A DNA stretch of 64,000 bases. Origin: Calditrichia bacterium (GTDB lineage Bacteria > Calditrichota > Calditrichia > RBG-13-44-9 > J075). This document shows positions 1 through 8,458 of this stretch, in pieces. The position numbers were made by a program, and so were the translations under genes. The first letter of the stretch is position 1. Each line of letters opens with the position of its first letter. Below the pieces are notes generated by a model, which saw nothing but the letters and a program-made list of their open reading frames with translations, made no database searches and had not been told where the DNA came from. The stretch spans positions 62,001 through 126,000 of the forward strand of contig JANQRS010000029.1 of the NCBI GenBank assembly GCA_028284445.1, read 5' to 3'.

Positions 1-100
1 TTGATGATTGAAATGCAATAGTGAACAAACATGCACAGGTTAATATATGTTCACCTGTTCGTTTTTACAATAGAAAAAATTAAAATGCGAAAAATTTTTG

Positions 101-125
101 ACAGGATGAACAGGATTCACAGGAT
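101..125. repeat. ACAGGATNN 9-bp repeat, about 3 copies
   Basis: Three ACAGGAT heptamers separated by 2-nt spacers. It lies 30 nt downstream of the stop of the minus-strand GxxExxY gene. The same unit appears in inverted orientation just upstream of that gene's start (about 555-576) and again at 6151-6179. Confidence 0.75.
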
Positions 126-154
126 AATGAATGGCTTAAGGAATTAGTAAACAG

Positions 155-550
155 CTATTTGGCTAATGGGGTGAAATCTTTGAACTTCTTGCGGATCTCG
201 ACTTTTTGGGAGCCAAAATTTATTAAAAGTCCCACCTCGCAATTTGTTGCCTTGAGATAGTTGACCAGTTGTACTTCATGGGCTGGTACCAATTGCTGAA
301 CCGATTTCAGCTCTACTATTACCTTGCGGTCCACTAAAATATCAGGTTTAAATATTCCGGCAATTTGATTCTCGTAGTAGACGGTGATCGGCATTTGACA
401 CTCTCCTCTAATGTTGGCCTTTTCCAATTCAATTAATAGACACTTTTCATAAACAGATTCGAGAAATCCAAAACCGAGTTGATTATACACTTTGAAGGCA
501 CAGCCAATTATTTGCCCTGTCAAGTCAGAGTGTATGCCTTGTTTTACCAT
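155..550 (-). CDS. GxxExxY family protein (PDDEXK_3-like)
   Basis: 131 aa. The sequence carries the family signature GFLESVYE (G-x-x-E-x-x-Y), followed by KPDILVDRKVIVELKS, which looks like the D...ExK core of a PD-(D/E)XK nuclease fold. The end LINFGSQKVEIRKKF is also typical. The family (PF13366) is widespread, short and cytoplasmic, with no settled function. The frame is open further upstream (to 619), but that extension is only translated ACAGGATNN repeat. I chose ATG 550, which has an AGGA supplied by the repeat 8 nt upstream. It is a single gene with no operon partner visible. Confidence 0.85.
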   Translation of the reverse strand: MVKQGIHSDLTGQIIGCAFKVYNQLGFGFLESVYEKCLLIELEKANIRGECQMPITVYYENQIAGIFKPDILVDRKVIVELKSVQQLVPAHEVQLVNYLKATNCEVGLLINFGSQKVEIRKKFKDFTPLAK

Positions 551-554
551 CTTG

Positions 555-576
555 TGTATCCTGTAAATCCTGTCAC
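555..576. repeat. Inverted copy of the ACAGGATNN repeat
   Basis: On the minus strand this reads as ACAGGAT-type 9-mers directly upstream of the GxxExxY start codon and supplies its AGGA ribosome-binding site. Together with 101-125 it brackets the gene with inverted repeats. Confidence 0.6.
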
Positions 577-631
577 GAAAGGTTTTGTCTTTTCCCTCAA
601 TAGATGCACAGGAATACAAAATTCCACAAAA

Positions 632-1204
632 TTATTCGGCGGAATTTAAGGGAATGGTCTTTAGGGAGGTGTAAATGGGGCCGCGGGGGGTGAGTTGGCT
701 TTTCATGACGTCAATGCCGGAAACCTGAAAGGAAATATTCGGGAAGCTATAGCGATTAATGGCTTCGGCGACGCGGGCGATGCGCCGTTGCTCTTTGATA
801 CGGCCAAGGGTCAAATGCGGCTTGAAACGCCGCTCTTCTTTGGGAAATCCGCGAATGAGCAACTGCTGCTCAATATTCGCGGCCAATGATATCAGTGGTG
901 TGCCCTTGTGGCGTACGCCGATCCAGAAAATGCGTGGGCGTTTGAAGGACGGAAAAGCGCCGGTATTGCTGGTGACCAATTGGAAATCTTCGGTCTCTTC
1001 GGCAGCAGCTTCCACTGCTTCGTAAATTTGCGGCAATTGCTCTGAGGTGACATTACCAAGAAACTTCAAAGTGATATGCAGATTGTCGGCTTTAACCCAC
1101 TTGACATTGCCGGGATGTCCACCGGCCGAGGCGATCAACTCTCGCAGAGCTTCCTTGATTTCCTCCGGAACATTGATAGCAATGAATGTGCGTATGATTT
1201 GCAT
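632..1204 (-). CDS. thpR: RNA 2',3'-cyclic phosphodiesterase (LigT/ThpR family)
   Basis: 190 aa, the usual length for the family. Both catalytic HxTx motifs of the 2H phosphoesterase fold are present: HITLKFLG in the N-terminal half and HLTLGRI in the C-terminal half. The protein starts RTFIAINVPEEIK, a typical ThpR opening. Family members hydrolyse 2',3'-cyclic phosphate ends of RNA to 2'-phosphates in the cytoplasm. ATG 1204 was chosen because the residues upstream (open to 1258) do not match the family. The ribosome-binding site is weak. It ends 81 bp from the GxxExxY gene and is probably a separate unit. Confidence 0.9.
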   Translation of the reverse strand: MQIIRTFIAINVPEEIKEALRELIASAGGHPGNVKWVKADNLHITLKFLGNVTSEQLPQIYEAVEAAAEETEDFQLVTSNTGAFPSFKRPRIFWIGVRHKGTPLISLAANIEQQLLIRGFPKEERRFKPHLTLGRIKEQRRIARVAEAINRYSFPNISFQVSGIDVMKSQLTPRGPIYTSLKTIPLNSAE

Positions 1205-1358
1205 GGTGGTGGCCCGGTAGGAGCGAACGAATAATGGCTGCCGCTCCCGGTTAAACAATCATCCTGTTATGGATAATACAACCGTTTTCGAGTCAGTGCA
1301 AAGGAAAGAAAAAGAGGAAAAGATTGCGACACAGATACACGGAACAATGCATAAAAGT

Positions 1359-1402
1359 AACCCACGCCTAAATCCTCCCGGAAGGAGATTTTGGCGTGGG
1401 TT
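1359..1402 (-). terminator. Rho-independent terminator of the SGNH-like gene
   Basis: Long imperfect hairpin whose arms begin AACCCACGCC and end GGCGTGGGTT, with a short CGGA-type loop. On the minus strand it is followed by a T-rich stretch (CTTTTA). It lies about 55 nt beyond the stop of the gene ending at 1458. Confidence 0.7.
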
Positions 1403-1457
1403 GAAAGTTCGCCAATGATGCAAGAATTACTCTCAGCGTCTTCGGCCTCTTAAAAAC

Positions 1458-2732
1458 TTACTTAATCAACACAAGCTTACGCGTTTCGCTGCCAAGCTCT
1501 GTTCTGATCGTGTATAAATAGACGCCGCTTGGCAATTGATCAGCTGTCCAGCTGATGCGGTGGCTACCAGCGGAATAGCGATTTTGTACAACTGTGGCGA
1601 CTTGCTGACCATGCAGATTATACACTGATAATTCAACTTCGCTTGCCTCCGGCAGTGAAAAGGTGAAAACCGTAGTGCCGTTGAAGGGATTCGGATAGTT
1701 GCTGATTTCAAAATCTTCGATCACAATCGGCGTTGGTTCATCAACGGAAACCGGCGGGTTTTCGGTAAACCAATTGACAGAGGTTTCATCCGTCGAGAAA
1801 AAGTCGAAGAGATAATCAGCAACTTTGGCGCTGCCTGCTTCGGAAGGATGCGCGCCGTCATCTTTGAAATCATCCGGGCACAACCAGGCAAGGCCATCCC
1901 CACGGGGATTGACGCCATCTGCCCAAAGATAGGGACCCCAGGACAGCCAGGGGACTCTGGCATTTTCACCTTCCCAGGCCAATTCCGGATCACCATTGAT
2001 TTGCCGTTCAATGACTTCTTTCACGCCCCAGCTATTGTAATAGGCAAAAGGCTCCGGATTTAGTCGGAAATCATCCGGCTGATAGTCGCCATAGATGCGA
2101 CCCGAAATATAAACCATCCGGCAGTTTGGATAGCGATTATGGAGTATTTCCATGCACTTTATAAACTGTGGTACCAGTGTGTCCATATAAGTGGTAAAGG
2201 TCGTATCGGACTCGTTAGGCCAGGCACGTGCTTCCTTAAACCAAATCGCCTGAACCTGCAGATGCGATGCACCGCGCTCCTCGAGCAGCGTGTAAAGGCT
2301 GTCCCAGTAAGCATGTGTCGAATCTTCAATGACATTTAGATCATGACGATTGATCGAAGTTGTGATAGCTTCCAGATTTGGATGGGCGTTGTCGAAACCA
2401 CGCACCAAATCTTCAAAAACCTCGAATTCGAGGCGGGTATTGGACATGCCGACACCAGCCAAGACGATTTTACCATTTATCGGATCGGGATTCCCGTTTA
2501 TATCCAGCGGGGTAATATTTTGCGCCAGGGCAACACCAGCTGCAGTGTGGGCTGCCGGACGTTCGTTGCTGCCGCCGGGATAAATCCCGCCCTGTTTCCC
2601 ATTCCAGAACCCGGTTCCGAGATCATCGATAGGGGGTAAGCCGGTGGTGTGCCGGTCACAGCGTATATCTTGTGAAAAAGCAAGCGTGGCCAATAGCAGC
2701 GAAACTGCTACCAGCAATACATTGAGTCGCAC
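1458..2732 (-). CDS. Secreted SGNH-like protein with T9SS sorting tail
   Basis: 424 aa. The start is GTG 2732: AGGAGG lies 8 nt upstream and the protein then begins with a clean signal peptide (VRLNVLLVAVSLLLATLAFSQ). The middle contains DGAHPSEAGSAKVADYLFDFF, the block-V D-x-x-H region of SGNH/GDSL esterases; a canonical GDSL nucleophile block is not obvious. The last 90 residues form a Por-type sorting domain (SNYPNPFNGTT ... SGVYLYTIRT ... RKLVLIK), which predicts export by type IX secretion and cell-surface attachment or release. It is a paralogue of the gene at 3143-4399. Esterase activity is inferred; the substrate is unknown. Confidence 0.75.
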   Translation of the reverse strand: MRLNVLLVAVSLLLATLAFSQDIRCDRHTTGLPPIDDLGTGFWNGKQGGIYPGGSNERPAAHTAAGVALAQNITPLDINGNPDPINGKIVLAGVGMSNTRLEFEVFEDLVRGFDNAHPNLEAITTSINRHDLNVIEDSTHAYWDSLYTLLEERGASHLQVQAIWFKEARAWPNESDTTFTTYMDTLVPQFIKCMEILHNRYPNCRMVYISGRIYGDYQPDDFRLNPEPFAYYNSWGVKEVIERQINGDPELAWEGENARVPWLSWGPYLWADGVNPRGDGLAWLCPDDFKDDGAHPSEAGSAKVADYLFDFFSTDETSVNWFTENPPVSVDEPTPIVIEDFEISNYPNPFNGTTVFTFSLPEASEVELSVYNLHGQQVATVVQNRYSAGSHRISWTADQLPSGVYLYTIRTELGSETRKLVLIK

Positions 2733-2969
2733 AATCAGTTCCTCCTGAAACTCAATTGATGAATGACGAACGCTAAGCTCACTAGCATTCATCATGCTAT
2801 ATGTCAAATTATGTCAGCGGTCAGTGGGTGGTCTAAAACCGCTGATCAACTCCAAACTTAGTATGTGTCGGTGTCCAAATTCGTGATCTGTGATATATTG
2901 GCGTACTTTACTGAATTTAGTGCCCAAGTATATCCCGGCAGTATTTACGACAAAGTGCCACCGTGGAAA

Positions 2970-3001
2970 TGGAATAATGGAGTATTGGAATACTGGAATA
3001 T
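2970..3001 (+). repeat. Degenerate octamer array TGGAATNN, 4 copies
   Basis: Four consecutive 8-mers: TGGAATAA, TGGAGTAT, TGGAATAC, TGGAATAT. It is the same unit as the array at 3042-3140 read on the opposite strand (TGGAATGA), so the two arrays form an inverted pair 40 bp apart. Confidence 0.8.
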
Positions 3002-3041
3002 TGGGAAAGAACTTGCTGTCAAGCGACATGCCAAGCAGCTT

Positions 3042-3140
3042 CCATCATTCCATCATTCCATCATTCCATCATTCCATCATTCCATCATTCCATCATTCCA
3101 TCATTCCATCATTCCATCATTCCATCATTCCATCATTCCA
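3042..3140. repeat. Perfect 8-bp tandem array (CCATCATT)x12.4
   Basis: 99 bp of uninterrupted CCATCATT, ending 2 nt from the stop codon of the minus-strand gene 3143-4399. The lack of divergence between copies implies recent expansion or continuing slippage. It would be transcribed as part of that gene's 3' end. Confidence 0.97.
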
Positions 3141-3142
3141 AA

Positions 3143-4399
3143 TCAGTTTATCAACACCATCTTCCGCGTCTCGCTGCCGCGCTCGGTGCGAAGCTCATAT
3201 AGGTAGACCCCGCTTGCTAACTGGTCTGCCGTCCAGCTGATGCGGTGACTGCCTGCTGCCAGGCGTTCATGGGTCACCGTTGTCATTTTCTGACCAAACA
3301 GATTATACACGGATAATTCTACCTGGCTTGCCTCACTCAGGCTAAATGTAAAGACAGTTGTTCCGTTAAATGGATTCGGATAGTTGGTCAGCTCAAAGTT
3401 CTTGATGACCGGTGCGTCTTCATCTTCAATAGCTACCGGAACGTTGTTCAGAAACCAACTCTGGGCAGTGACATCATTGGTCAGGTGGTCTCTCAGCAAA
3501 ATAGCTACCTTATTGCTGCCTGCTTCCGAAGGATGGGTACCGTCGCGCTTCCAGTCGTCGGGGCAGAGCCAGCTGAATCCATCCAGTCGCGGTGTGTCGC
3601 CGTCCGCCCAAATGTAGGGACCCCATGAAATCCACGGCGATTTTGCATCGGCGCCTTCATATGCCAGCTCCGGATCACCGTTGATTTGGTCTTCGATCAT
3701 CTGCTTCACCGCCCAGCCGGTGTGATAGGCATAGGGCTCCGGATTGAGGCCGATGGTTGCGTAGCCGCCATAAGTCCGGCTGGATACGTAGCAGATTCGG
3801 TTGTTGGGAAAGCGGTCATGCAGGATCTGCATCGTGGCCACATATTTGGGCTTCAATCCCTCAATATAAGGGAAGAAAGTGGTGTCGGTTGGGTAGGCAT
3901 CTGCCTGTTTGAACCACATGGCCTGAACTTGTGCCCGCGAGAAGCCGCGTTCTGCCAGACGATCGTCGATGATGGTCCAATAAGCCTGCGTGCTGTCCAT
4001 GGCGATATTGATGTCTTGCCCATTTTGCGCCACCGTGACAATGTGCAGGTTGGGATGTCGATTTTCGGTGGTGTCCATGACATCTTCAAATGCCTCAAAT
4101 TCCAGGCGCGTATTGGACATACCGACGCCCAACAAAACGATCGCCCCATTGGGGTCCGGATTGCCATCGAAGTCGAGTGGTTCGATATCGGCAGCGAAGG
4201 CCAAACCGGCTGCGGTATGATTTGCCGGGCGTTCGTTGGTGCCACCTGGATAGAGGCCGCCTTGTAGCCCTCGATAGGTACCGTTTTCAAGATCAGGAAT
4301 GGGAATTTTACCGGTGAAATTGTTTTCGCAAACCGCTTGCGCGAAAAGCAGACCCTGTGCTACCAGCAGGCTGATCAGGATTTTTAATATGTGCTTCAT
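3143..4399 (-). CDS. Secreted SGNH-like protein with T9SS sorting tail (paralogue)
   Basis: 418 aa. Signal peptide MKHILKILISLLVAQGLLFAQ, then a domain closely related to the protein at 1458-2732. Shared blocks include GGLYPGGTNERPANHTAAG, GVGMSNTRLEFE, WGPYIWADGDTPRLDG and DGTHPSEAGSNKVA. It ends with a Por-type sorting tail (LTNYPNPFNGTT ... SGVYLYELRT ... RKMVLIN). GGAGG precedes ATG 4399 at workable spacing. The block-V DxxH suggests an SGNH esterase fold, but the nucleophile block is not clear. The two genes are probably a tandem duplication, separated now by repeat arrays. Confidence 0.75.
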   Translation of the reverse strand: MKHILKILISLLVAQGLLFAQAVCENNFTGKIPIPDLENGTYRGLQGGLYPGGTNERPANHTAAGLAFAADIEPLDFDGNPDPNGAIVLLGVGMSNTRLEFEAFEDVMDTTENRHPNLHIVTVAQNGQDINIAMDSTQAYWTIIDDRLAERGFSRAQVQAMWFKQADAYPTDTTFFPYIEGLKPKYVATMQILHDRFPNNRICYVSSRTYGGYATIGLNPEPYAYHTGWAVKQMIEDQINGDPELAYEGADAKSPWISWGPYIWADGDTPRLDGFSWLCPDDWKRDGTHPSEAGSNKVAILLRDHLTNDVTAQSWFLNNVPVAIEDEDAPVIKNFELTNYPNPFNGTTVFTFSLSEASQVELSVYNLFGQKMTTVTHERLAAGSHRISWTADQLASGVYLYELRTERGSETRKMVLIN

Positions 4400-4800
4400 G
4401 TATGGTGCTCCTCCAGTGAGAAAGGCATTATTATATGCGAACCGTCTGCAATATGTCAGTCATCGAGCTAACAAGTATTACAATTATGTTACTGCAGCCC
4501 CTCGCCGGGCCATATTTAGGACGCAGGGGGTATTCAATGTTGTGACCAGGCGCAAATAGGGATTGGAGATCAGAGATTTGAGATTTGTCAAATGGTAAGT
4601 CCCGAATATTTTCTTTTCACCTTGAGAATCCCGCTTGCGGGATGACCTGGTTCTGCCCCAGGTTTGTTTTTCTAACTGGGGAATGGGGTAATGACAAATA
4701 ACCATCTCACACGCAATTGCGGGTTGTTGTTAAATATAAAAGAAGGCGGTGCAGGAAATGTTTGAGGAGCCATAAAATTTGTTTTGCAGGAGGGGATGGA
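4400..4800. other. 401-bp intergenic region between divergent genes
   Basis: Presumably holds the promoters of the minus-strand SGNH-like gene and the plus-strand TolB-like gene. I see a degenerate heptamer run at 4561-4588 (GATTGGA, GATCAGA, GATTTGA, GATTTGT) and a short inverted repeat around TCCCGCTTGCGGGA (about 4628). No gene is supported. Confidence 0.6.
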
Positions 4801-5832
4801 ATGAAGCAGCTATTGATCATTTGCACGTTGGTTTTTATTGCCTGTGATAATATCAGTGATTCGTTAATCATGCCCCCTTCGAAAATTGTATTCCTGCGAG
4901 CCGTAGAAGACCGACGGGATATCTTTTCCATAAATAGAGATGGATCGGGCGAGAGAAATTTAACCAATAATCACGGATATTACGGAAAGCCGGTTGCGAC
5001 GCCGGATGGCAGAAGAATCGTGTTTGATGTGGTTGGTGAAGATAGCAGCGGAAGTCCGATTGATGCCATCATCGCCATGGACAGTGATGGTAGCAATCAA
5101 CGCGTGGTCATGGATAATTTCAGCCACGGGGCATTGCATGATGTATCGCCGGATGGCTATCGCGTACTGCTTGCAGGCGTTGTGGTATCTGGCGGTTATC
5201 GGCAAATACATACCATGAATATAAATTCCGGTCGCCTTGTCCGGCTGAGCTATGATCATTTCCTCAGCACCGGCAATCCGCAATTTTCACCCGATGGCTC
5301 ATTGGTTGTCTTTGATGGGTTCAAAGAAGATTTCAATGAAGACATTTATTTGACGGATCCATTTGGCGATTTTGAGCGACGCTTAACCACCTCGGTCGAT
5401 AGTGAAACAGACCCTCATTTTATAGAAAATGGTGAGAAAATTCTCTATACTGAATTCTCATCCGCAGGGTATTATAGTTTATGTACGATTGATATATTCG
5501 GAAGGTATAAGCAGGTGCTGGAAGCCGGTTTTAATAGTCAGAAAGGAATTGCAGTCAGTAATGGCGGAGACAAAATTGCTTTTTTCCGCTGGCGTGATCG
5601 AACCGAGGACTTGATAATAATGAACAGTGACGGTAGCGGCCGGCGTAGGCTTGCGGCTTTGCCTCATGCGTTTAGCCCGGTTTTTTCGCCCGACGATTCC
5701 GAACTGGCGATGGTGATTGGCGAAACATCGCCCTTTTGGGAAATATACACAATTGATATCGCCAGCAGCAAAATTTCTCGCCTCACCCACAACAATGTGC
5801 GCGATACCAGTCCGGTCTATTTGCCTTTCTGA
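4801..5832 (+). CDS. TolB-like WD40/PD40 propeller lipoprotein (copy 1)
   Basis: 343 aa. It begins with a lipoprotein signal (MKQLLIICTLVFIAC, lipobox Cys15) and AGGAGGGGA precedes ATG 4801. The rest is six PD40 blades marked by TPDGRRIVFDV, SPDGYRVLLAG, SPDGSLVVFDG, ENGEKILYTE, NGGDKIAFFR and SPDDSELAMVI, alternating with NRDGSG/NSDGSG turns. This is the TolB C-terminal propeller without the TolB N-terminal domain, anchored by lipid to a membrane facing the periplasm or surface. First of four tandem paralogues (to 9529) and the most divergent. The function is unknown; a binding or scaffold role is likely. Confidence 0.85.
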   Translation: MKQLLIICTLVFIACDNISDSLIMPPSKIVFLRAVEDRRDIFSINRDGSGERNLTNNHGYYGKPVATPDGRRIVFDVVGEDSSGSPIDAIIAMDSDGSNQRVVMDNFSHGALHDVSPDGYRVLLAGVVVSGGYRQIHTMNINSGRLVRLSYDHFLSTGNPQFSPDGSLVVFDGFKEDFNEDIYLTDPFGDFERRLTTSVDSETDPHFIENGEKILYTEFSSAGYYSLCTIDIFGRYKQVLEAGFNSQKGIAVSNGGDKIAFFRWRDRTEDLIIMNSDGSGRRRLAALPHAFSPVFSPDDSELAMVIGETSPFWEIYTIDIASSKISRLTHNNVRDTSPVYLPF

Positions 5833-6129
5833 TAAGAAGAATACCACGAATTTTCGCGAATGAAAGACGGAATTCGTTAAAGTGTTGATGCGTTGAAATG
5901 TCAAATTAGCAAATCAGGAATTAGATAAAGGCTTTGATTGGTTAAATTGTTTATCGCTACATTTGCCAACCGCCAAGAATTTTCATTTACCTTTCAAAAT
6001 CCAGCCTATATTCCCTAAGGCTATTGTAGGGGGAATATTATAGCTCATTCTTGATTATGCTTAAGATGATGCATGATCAAAATTTTTGCACCACAGGTGC
6101 CCAATATGGGGAAATAGTAGGAGTGCATA
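5833..6129. other. 297-bp gap between TolB-like genes
   Basis: No gene seen. It contains a copy of the dispersed CACGAA-type repeat (about 5841-5866) and ends with a good ribosome-binding site (TAGGAG) ahead of ATG 6130. Confidence 0.55.
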
Positions 6130-7191
6130 ATGAATGCCCCAAATTTCATCTTGTCAATCCTGTTTATCCTGTTTGTCCTTTGCCTGAGTCAAAGCTGTGA
6201 GCAGATTTCGGACCCTCCGGAGGAGGAAACGCCCATCCAGATTGCCTATCTGACCCAATTCGAGGTCAACGGCAGTTCCGATATCATTCGGGTTAACGCC
6301 GATGGTTCAAACCGCCTCAACCTGACCGACAGTCCGGCTTCCGAATTTTATCCAATATTTACGCCTGACGGGGAGCAATTGGTTTACTGGACTCTCTATA
6401 ATTCTCCTTTTGATGATCTTAGCGGTCTCTACATAATGAACGCCGACGGCACTGGTAGGCGGTGCATTATGAAAGGCATTCAATTTTTTGGTCTTTACGA
6501 ACTTTCACCGGATGGTTCGATGGTGGCGATGAGAGGGACTTTGCCCGGCGATACTGATCGGCACATATATGTTATCAACATCGACGGCAGTAATCCTCGA
6601 CCAATATCCTCGACAGAGGTAGAATCTCTGGGAAATATGCGATTTTCTCCGGATGCTTCGCAGGTGATATTCGATGGCATCCTGGAAAGCAATCCTAATG
6701 AGGATTTGGATATTTTTGTTGTCGACGTCATGGGCCAGAACCAAATGCGCCTCACGAGTGATGAAAATGATGAACAGCAGGCCCAATATACGCCGGATGG
6801 TGAAAAAATCATCTATAAGCGTAAAGGCACCGATGGCGGCCTATATATAATGAATGCTGATGGCAGCGATCAGCAGTTTTTGCTGCAGGACTCTGCTGCC
6901 TTTGCGGATTTTGATATCAGTCCCGATGGCACGTCAATTGTCTATCATTTTTTCCCAAACGGCATTGGGGATATTGATCGGATCGAAATTGCGGACATAG
7001 ATGGTAGTAACATACGTGTTTTGGTAGAAGGATTGGACGCTAACTCGCTATCGTTTTCCTCTGATGGTGCTCATGTGCTCTTTGCATCCGGGCGGGAGGG
7101 CATCTTTATTGTCGATGTCGCCAGCGGAGAATTGATTCAACTGACGACGAATGAATTCCGTAATTCTGACCCGGTCTTTCGGCCGAATTGA
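6130..7191 (+). CDS. TolB-like propeller lipoprotein (copy 2)
   Basis: 353 aa. Lipoprotein signal with lipobox LSQSC (Cys23), then six PD40 blades: TPDGEQLVYW, SPDGSMVAMRG, SPDASQVIFDG, TPDGEKIIYKR, SPDGTSIVYHF and SSDGAHVLFAS, with IMNADGTG/INIDGSN turns between them. The hydrophobic core of the signal peptide (ILSILFILFVLC) is encoded by a copy of the dispersed ACAGGATNN repeat in reverse orientation (6151-6179), so the export signal seems to have been built from repeat DNA. TAGGAG precedes the start. Likely periplasmic or surface; partner unknown. Confidence 0.85.
   Translation: MNAPNFILSILFILFVLCLSQSCEQISDPPEEETPIQIAYLTQFEVNGSSDIIRVNADGSNRLNLTDSPASEFYPIFTPDGEQLVYWTLYNSPFDDLSGLYIMNADGTGRRCIMKGIQFFGLYELSPDGSMVAMRGTLPGDTDRHIYVINIDGSNPRPISSTEVESLGNMRFSPDASQVIFDGILESNPNEDLDIFVVDVMGQNQMRLTSDENDEQQAQYTPDGEKIIYKRKGTDGGLYIMNADGSDQQFLLQDSAAFADFDISPDGTSIVYHFFPNGIGDIDRIEIADIDGSNIRVLVEGLDANSLSFSSDGAHVLFASGREGIFIVDVASGELIQLTTNEFRNSDPVFRPN
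6151..6179 (-). repeat. ACAGGATNN repeat inside a signal-peptide coding region
   Basis: ATCCTGTTT twice, then GTCC, on the plus strand; this is the reverse complement of the ACAGGATNN unit at 101-125. It encodes residues 8-17 of the lipoprotein at 6130. Confidence 0.75.
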
Positions 7192-7247
7192 TAAATGGGC
7201 AAATGGGCAAAACTACAAAGCAGCAAATCCGCAAATCGGCGAGAAGA

Positions 7248-7294
7248 TGAACACGAAGGTCACAAAGAACAGCGAAGGGCCGCGAAAAAAGAAA
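7248..7294 (+). repeat. Dispersed CACGAAGG...CGCGAA repeat, copy a
   Basis: Purine-rich intergenic repeat of the CACGAAGG/CGAAGGGCCGCGAA type. Related copies lie at about 8397-8430 and, inverted, at about 9634-9672. It lies in frame upstream of the next gene, so an over-long gene call would translate it. Confidence 0.6.
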
Positions 7295-8371
7295 ATGGTT
7301 ATAAGAGAGAATAGCTGTAAAATCTGGCGCTCAGTCTCAGCCATTTTGATAGTCTTTTTATACGCCTCCGGTTGTGAGCAGGCGACCCAGCCGGCAGTTG
7401 GGACCTCTCGTTATCAGATATATTATATGACTAGGACGGGAGAGTTTACTTTCGATCTGGTTAGAATGGATTCCGAGGGCCGGCAGAAAAAGATCTTCAG
7501 CGACAGCCCCCCGATTGTAGGGCCACCTGTTGTTAGTCCGGATGGTAATAAACTGCTGTATTTAGCCATGAAGGGTGAGCATCAGTATGATTTTCATATG
7601 ATGGGGGCCGATGGTGACAATCCGCGATTCTTTAATATTCCTACATTGTGGACCCCGGATTATGCGATTTCTCCGGATGGGACCCAGATTTTGCTCAGTA
7701 CAATTCTGGGTGACCGCATCTCATTCTCTACATATCTGATGGATATTGATGGTAGCAATTTTCGCTGTTTGCCCCGCGCGGAATGTATCGAAAGCTTTTG
7801 GCCTAGATTTTCCCCGGACGGCACCAAAGTAATATTTGCCTCTCGCTATAGAGATGAGAATACCTCATTATCCAATCTGGAAATTGCCACGGTGAATATC
7901 GACGGAACGAATGTCCAACGCCTGACAACGAATTCGGATGATGATCGCTATCCCCGCTATACGCCGACTGGTGAAAAAATTGTTTTTGAACGGTCTGGCA
8001 GTGCCGGCGGTTACTACAGTATGAATGCCGATGGCAGCAATGAGACATTTCTTATGGATGATGCCAACGATTACGGTGATTACGCTCTCAGTCCGGACGG
8101 GACAAGTATGGCCTACGTTTCAGTTCATATCGATGCTGAAGGCGGCAGGCGCATTTATTTGCTGGATCTGGAGAGTGGAAACCGGCGGGCTATTGCAAAA
8201 GGCGAAATGCCACTGAACGTGACTTTCTCGCAAGATGGCTCGGAGTTGCTTTTTGTCACACCTATTACTGATAATCCCGATGTGTTCAAATTTGTGCTGG
8301 AAACCGGAGAACTGGTCCGCTTAACGAATGATGATAGGTCTAACATATATCCCGTATACCGGCCTGATTAG
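7295..8371 (+). CDS. TolB-like propeller lipoprotein (copy 3)
   Basis: 358 aa from ATG 7295. The frame is open back to 7151, overlapping the previous gene, but those residues are translated dispersed repeat, so the internal ATG directly before the signal peptide is preferred. Lipobox ASGC follows a hydrophobic stretch (SVSAILIVFLY). Six PD40 blades follow: SPDGNKLLYLA, SPDGTQILLST, SPDGTKVIFAS, TPTGEKIVFER, SPDGTSMAYVS and SQDGSELLFVT. Closest paralogue is copy 4: both have CEQ(A/S)T and RYQIYYM/RFQIFYM after the lipid Cys. ATG 7247 is an alternative start. Confidence 0.82.
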   Translation: MVIRENSCKIWRSVSAILIVFLYASGCEQATQPAVGTSRYQIYYMTRTGEFTFDLVRMDSEGRQKKIFSDSPPIVGPPVVSPDGNKLLYLAMKGEHQYDFHMMGADGDNPRFFNIPTLWTPDYAISPDGTQILLSTILGDRISFSTYLMDIDGSNFRCLPRAECIESFWPRFSPDGTKVIFASRYRDENTSLSNLEIATVNIDGTNVQRLTTNSDDDRYPRYTPTGEKIVFERSGSAGGYYSMNADGSNETFLMDDANDYGDYALSPDGTSMAYVSVHIDAEGGRRIYLLDLESGNRRAIAKGEMPLNVTFSQDGSELLFVTPITDNPDVFKFVLETGELVRLTNDDRSNIYPVYRPD

Positions 8372-8396
8372 TAAATGGGCAAATGGAAAAATCGGC

Positions 8397-8430
8397 TAGA
8401 GGATTACCGCGAAGGGCCGCGAAGAAATAC
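8397..8430 (+). repeat. Dispersed CGAAGGGCCGCGAA repeat, copy b
   Basis: Shares CGAAGGGCCGCGAA with 7248-7294. Both are preceded by TAAATGGGCAAATGG-like sequence right after the stop of a TolB-like gene, so gene and intergenic DNA were duplicated together. Confidence 0.65.
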
Positions 8431-8458
8431 CTACAAGTGAGAAGTTGATGATAAAGAA

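Larger units (their letters stand above)
2733..3142. other. 410-bp intergenic region with two octamer arrays
   Basis: Separates the two SGNH-like paralogues. It holds a degenerate TGGAATNN array (2970-3001) and a perfect CCATCATT array (3042-3140). Open frames across the arrays are low-complexity translations of the repeats, not genes. Confidence 0.7.

Noticed and set aside
2865..3240. Two plus-strand frames with HHSIIPSFHHS repeats
   Set aside because: They are translations of the CCATCATT array, with no ribosome-binding site and overlapping the real minus-strand gene.
7151..7294. N-terminal extension of TolB-like copy 3
   Set aside because: The residues come from the dispersed repeat and overlap the previous gene; the signal peptide starts after ATG 7295.
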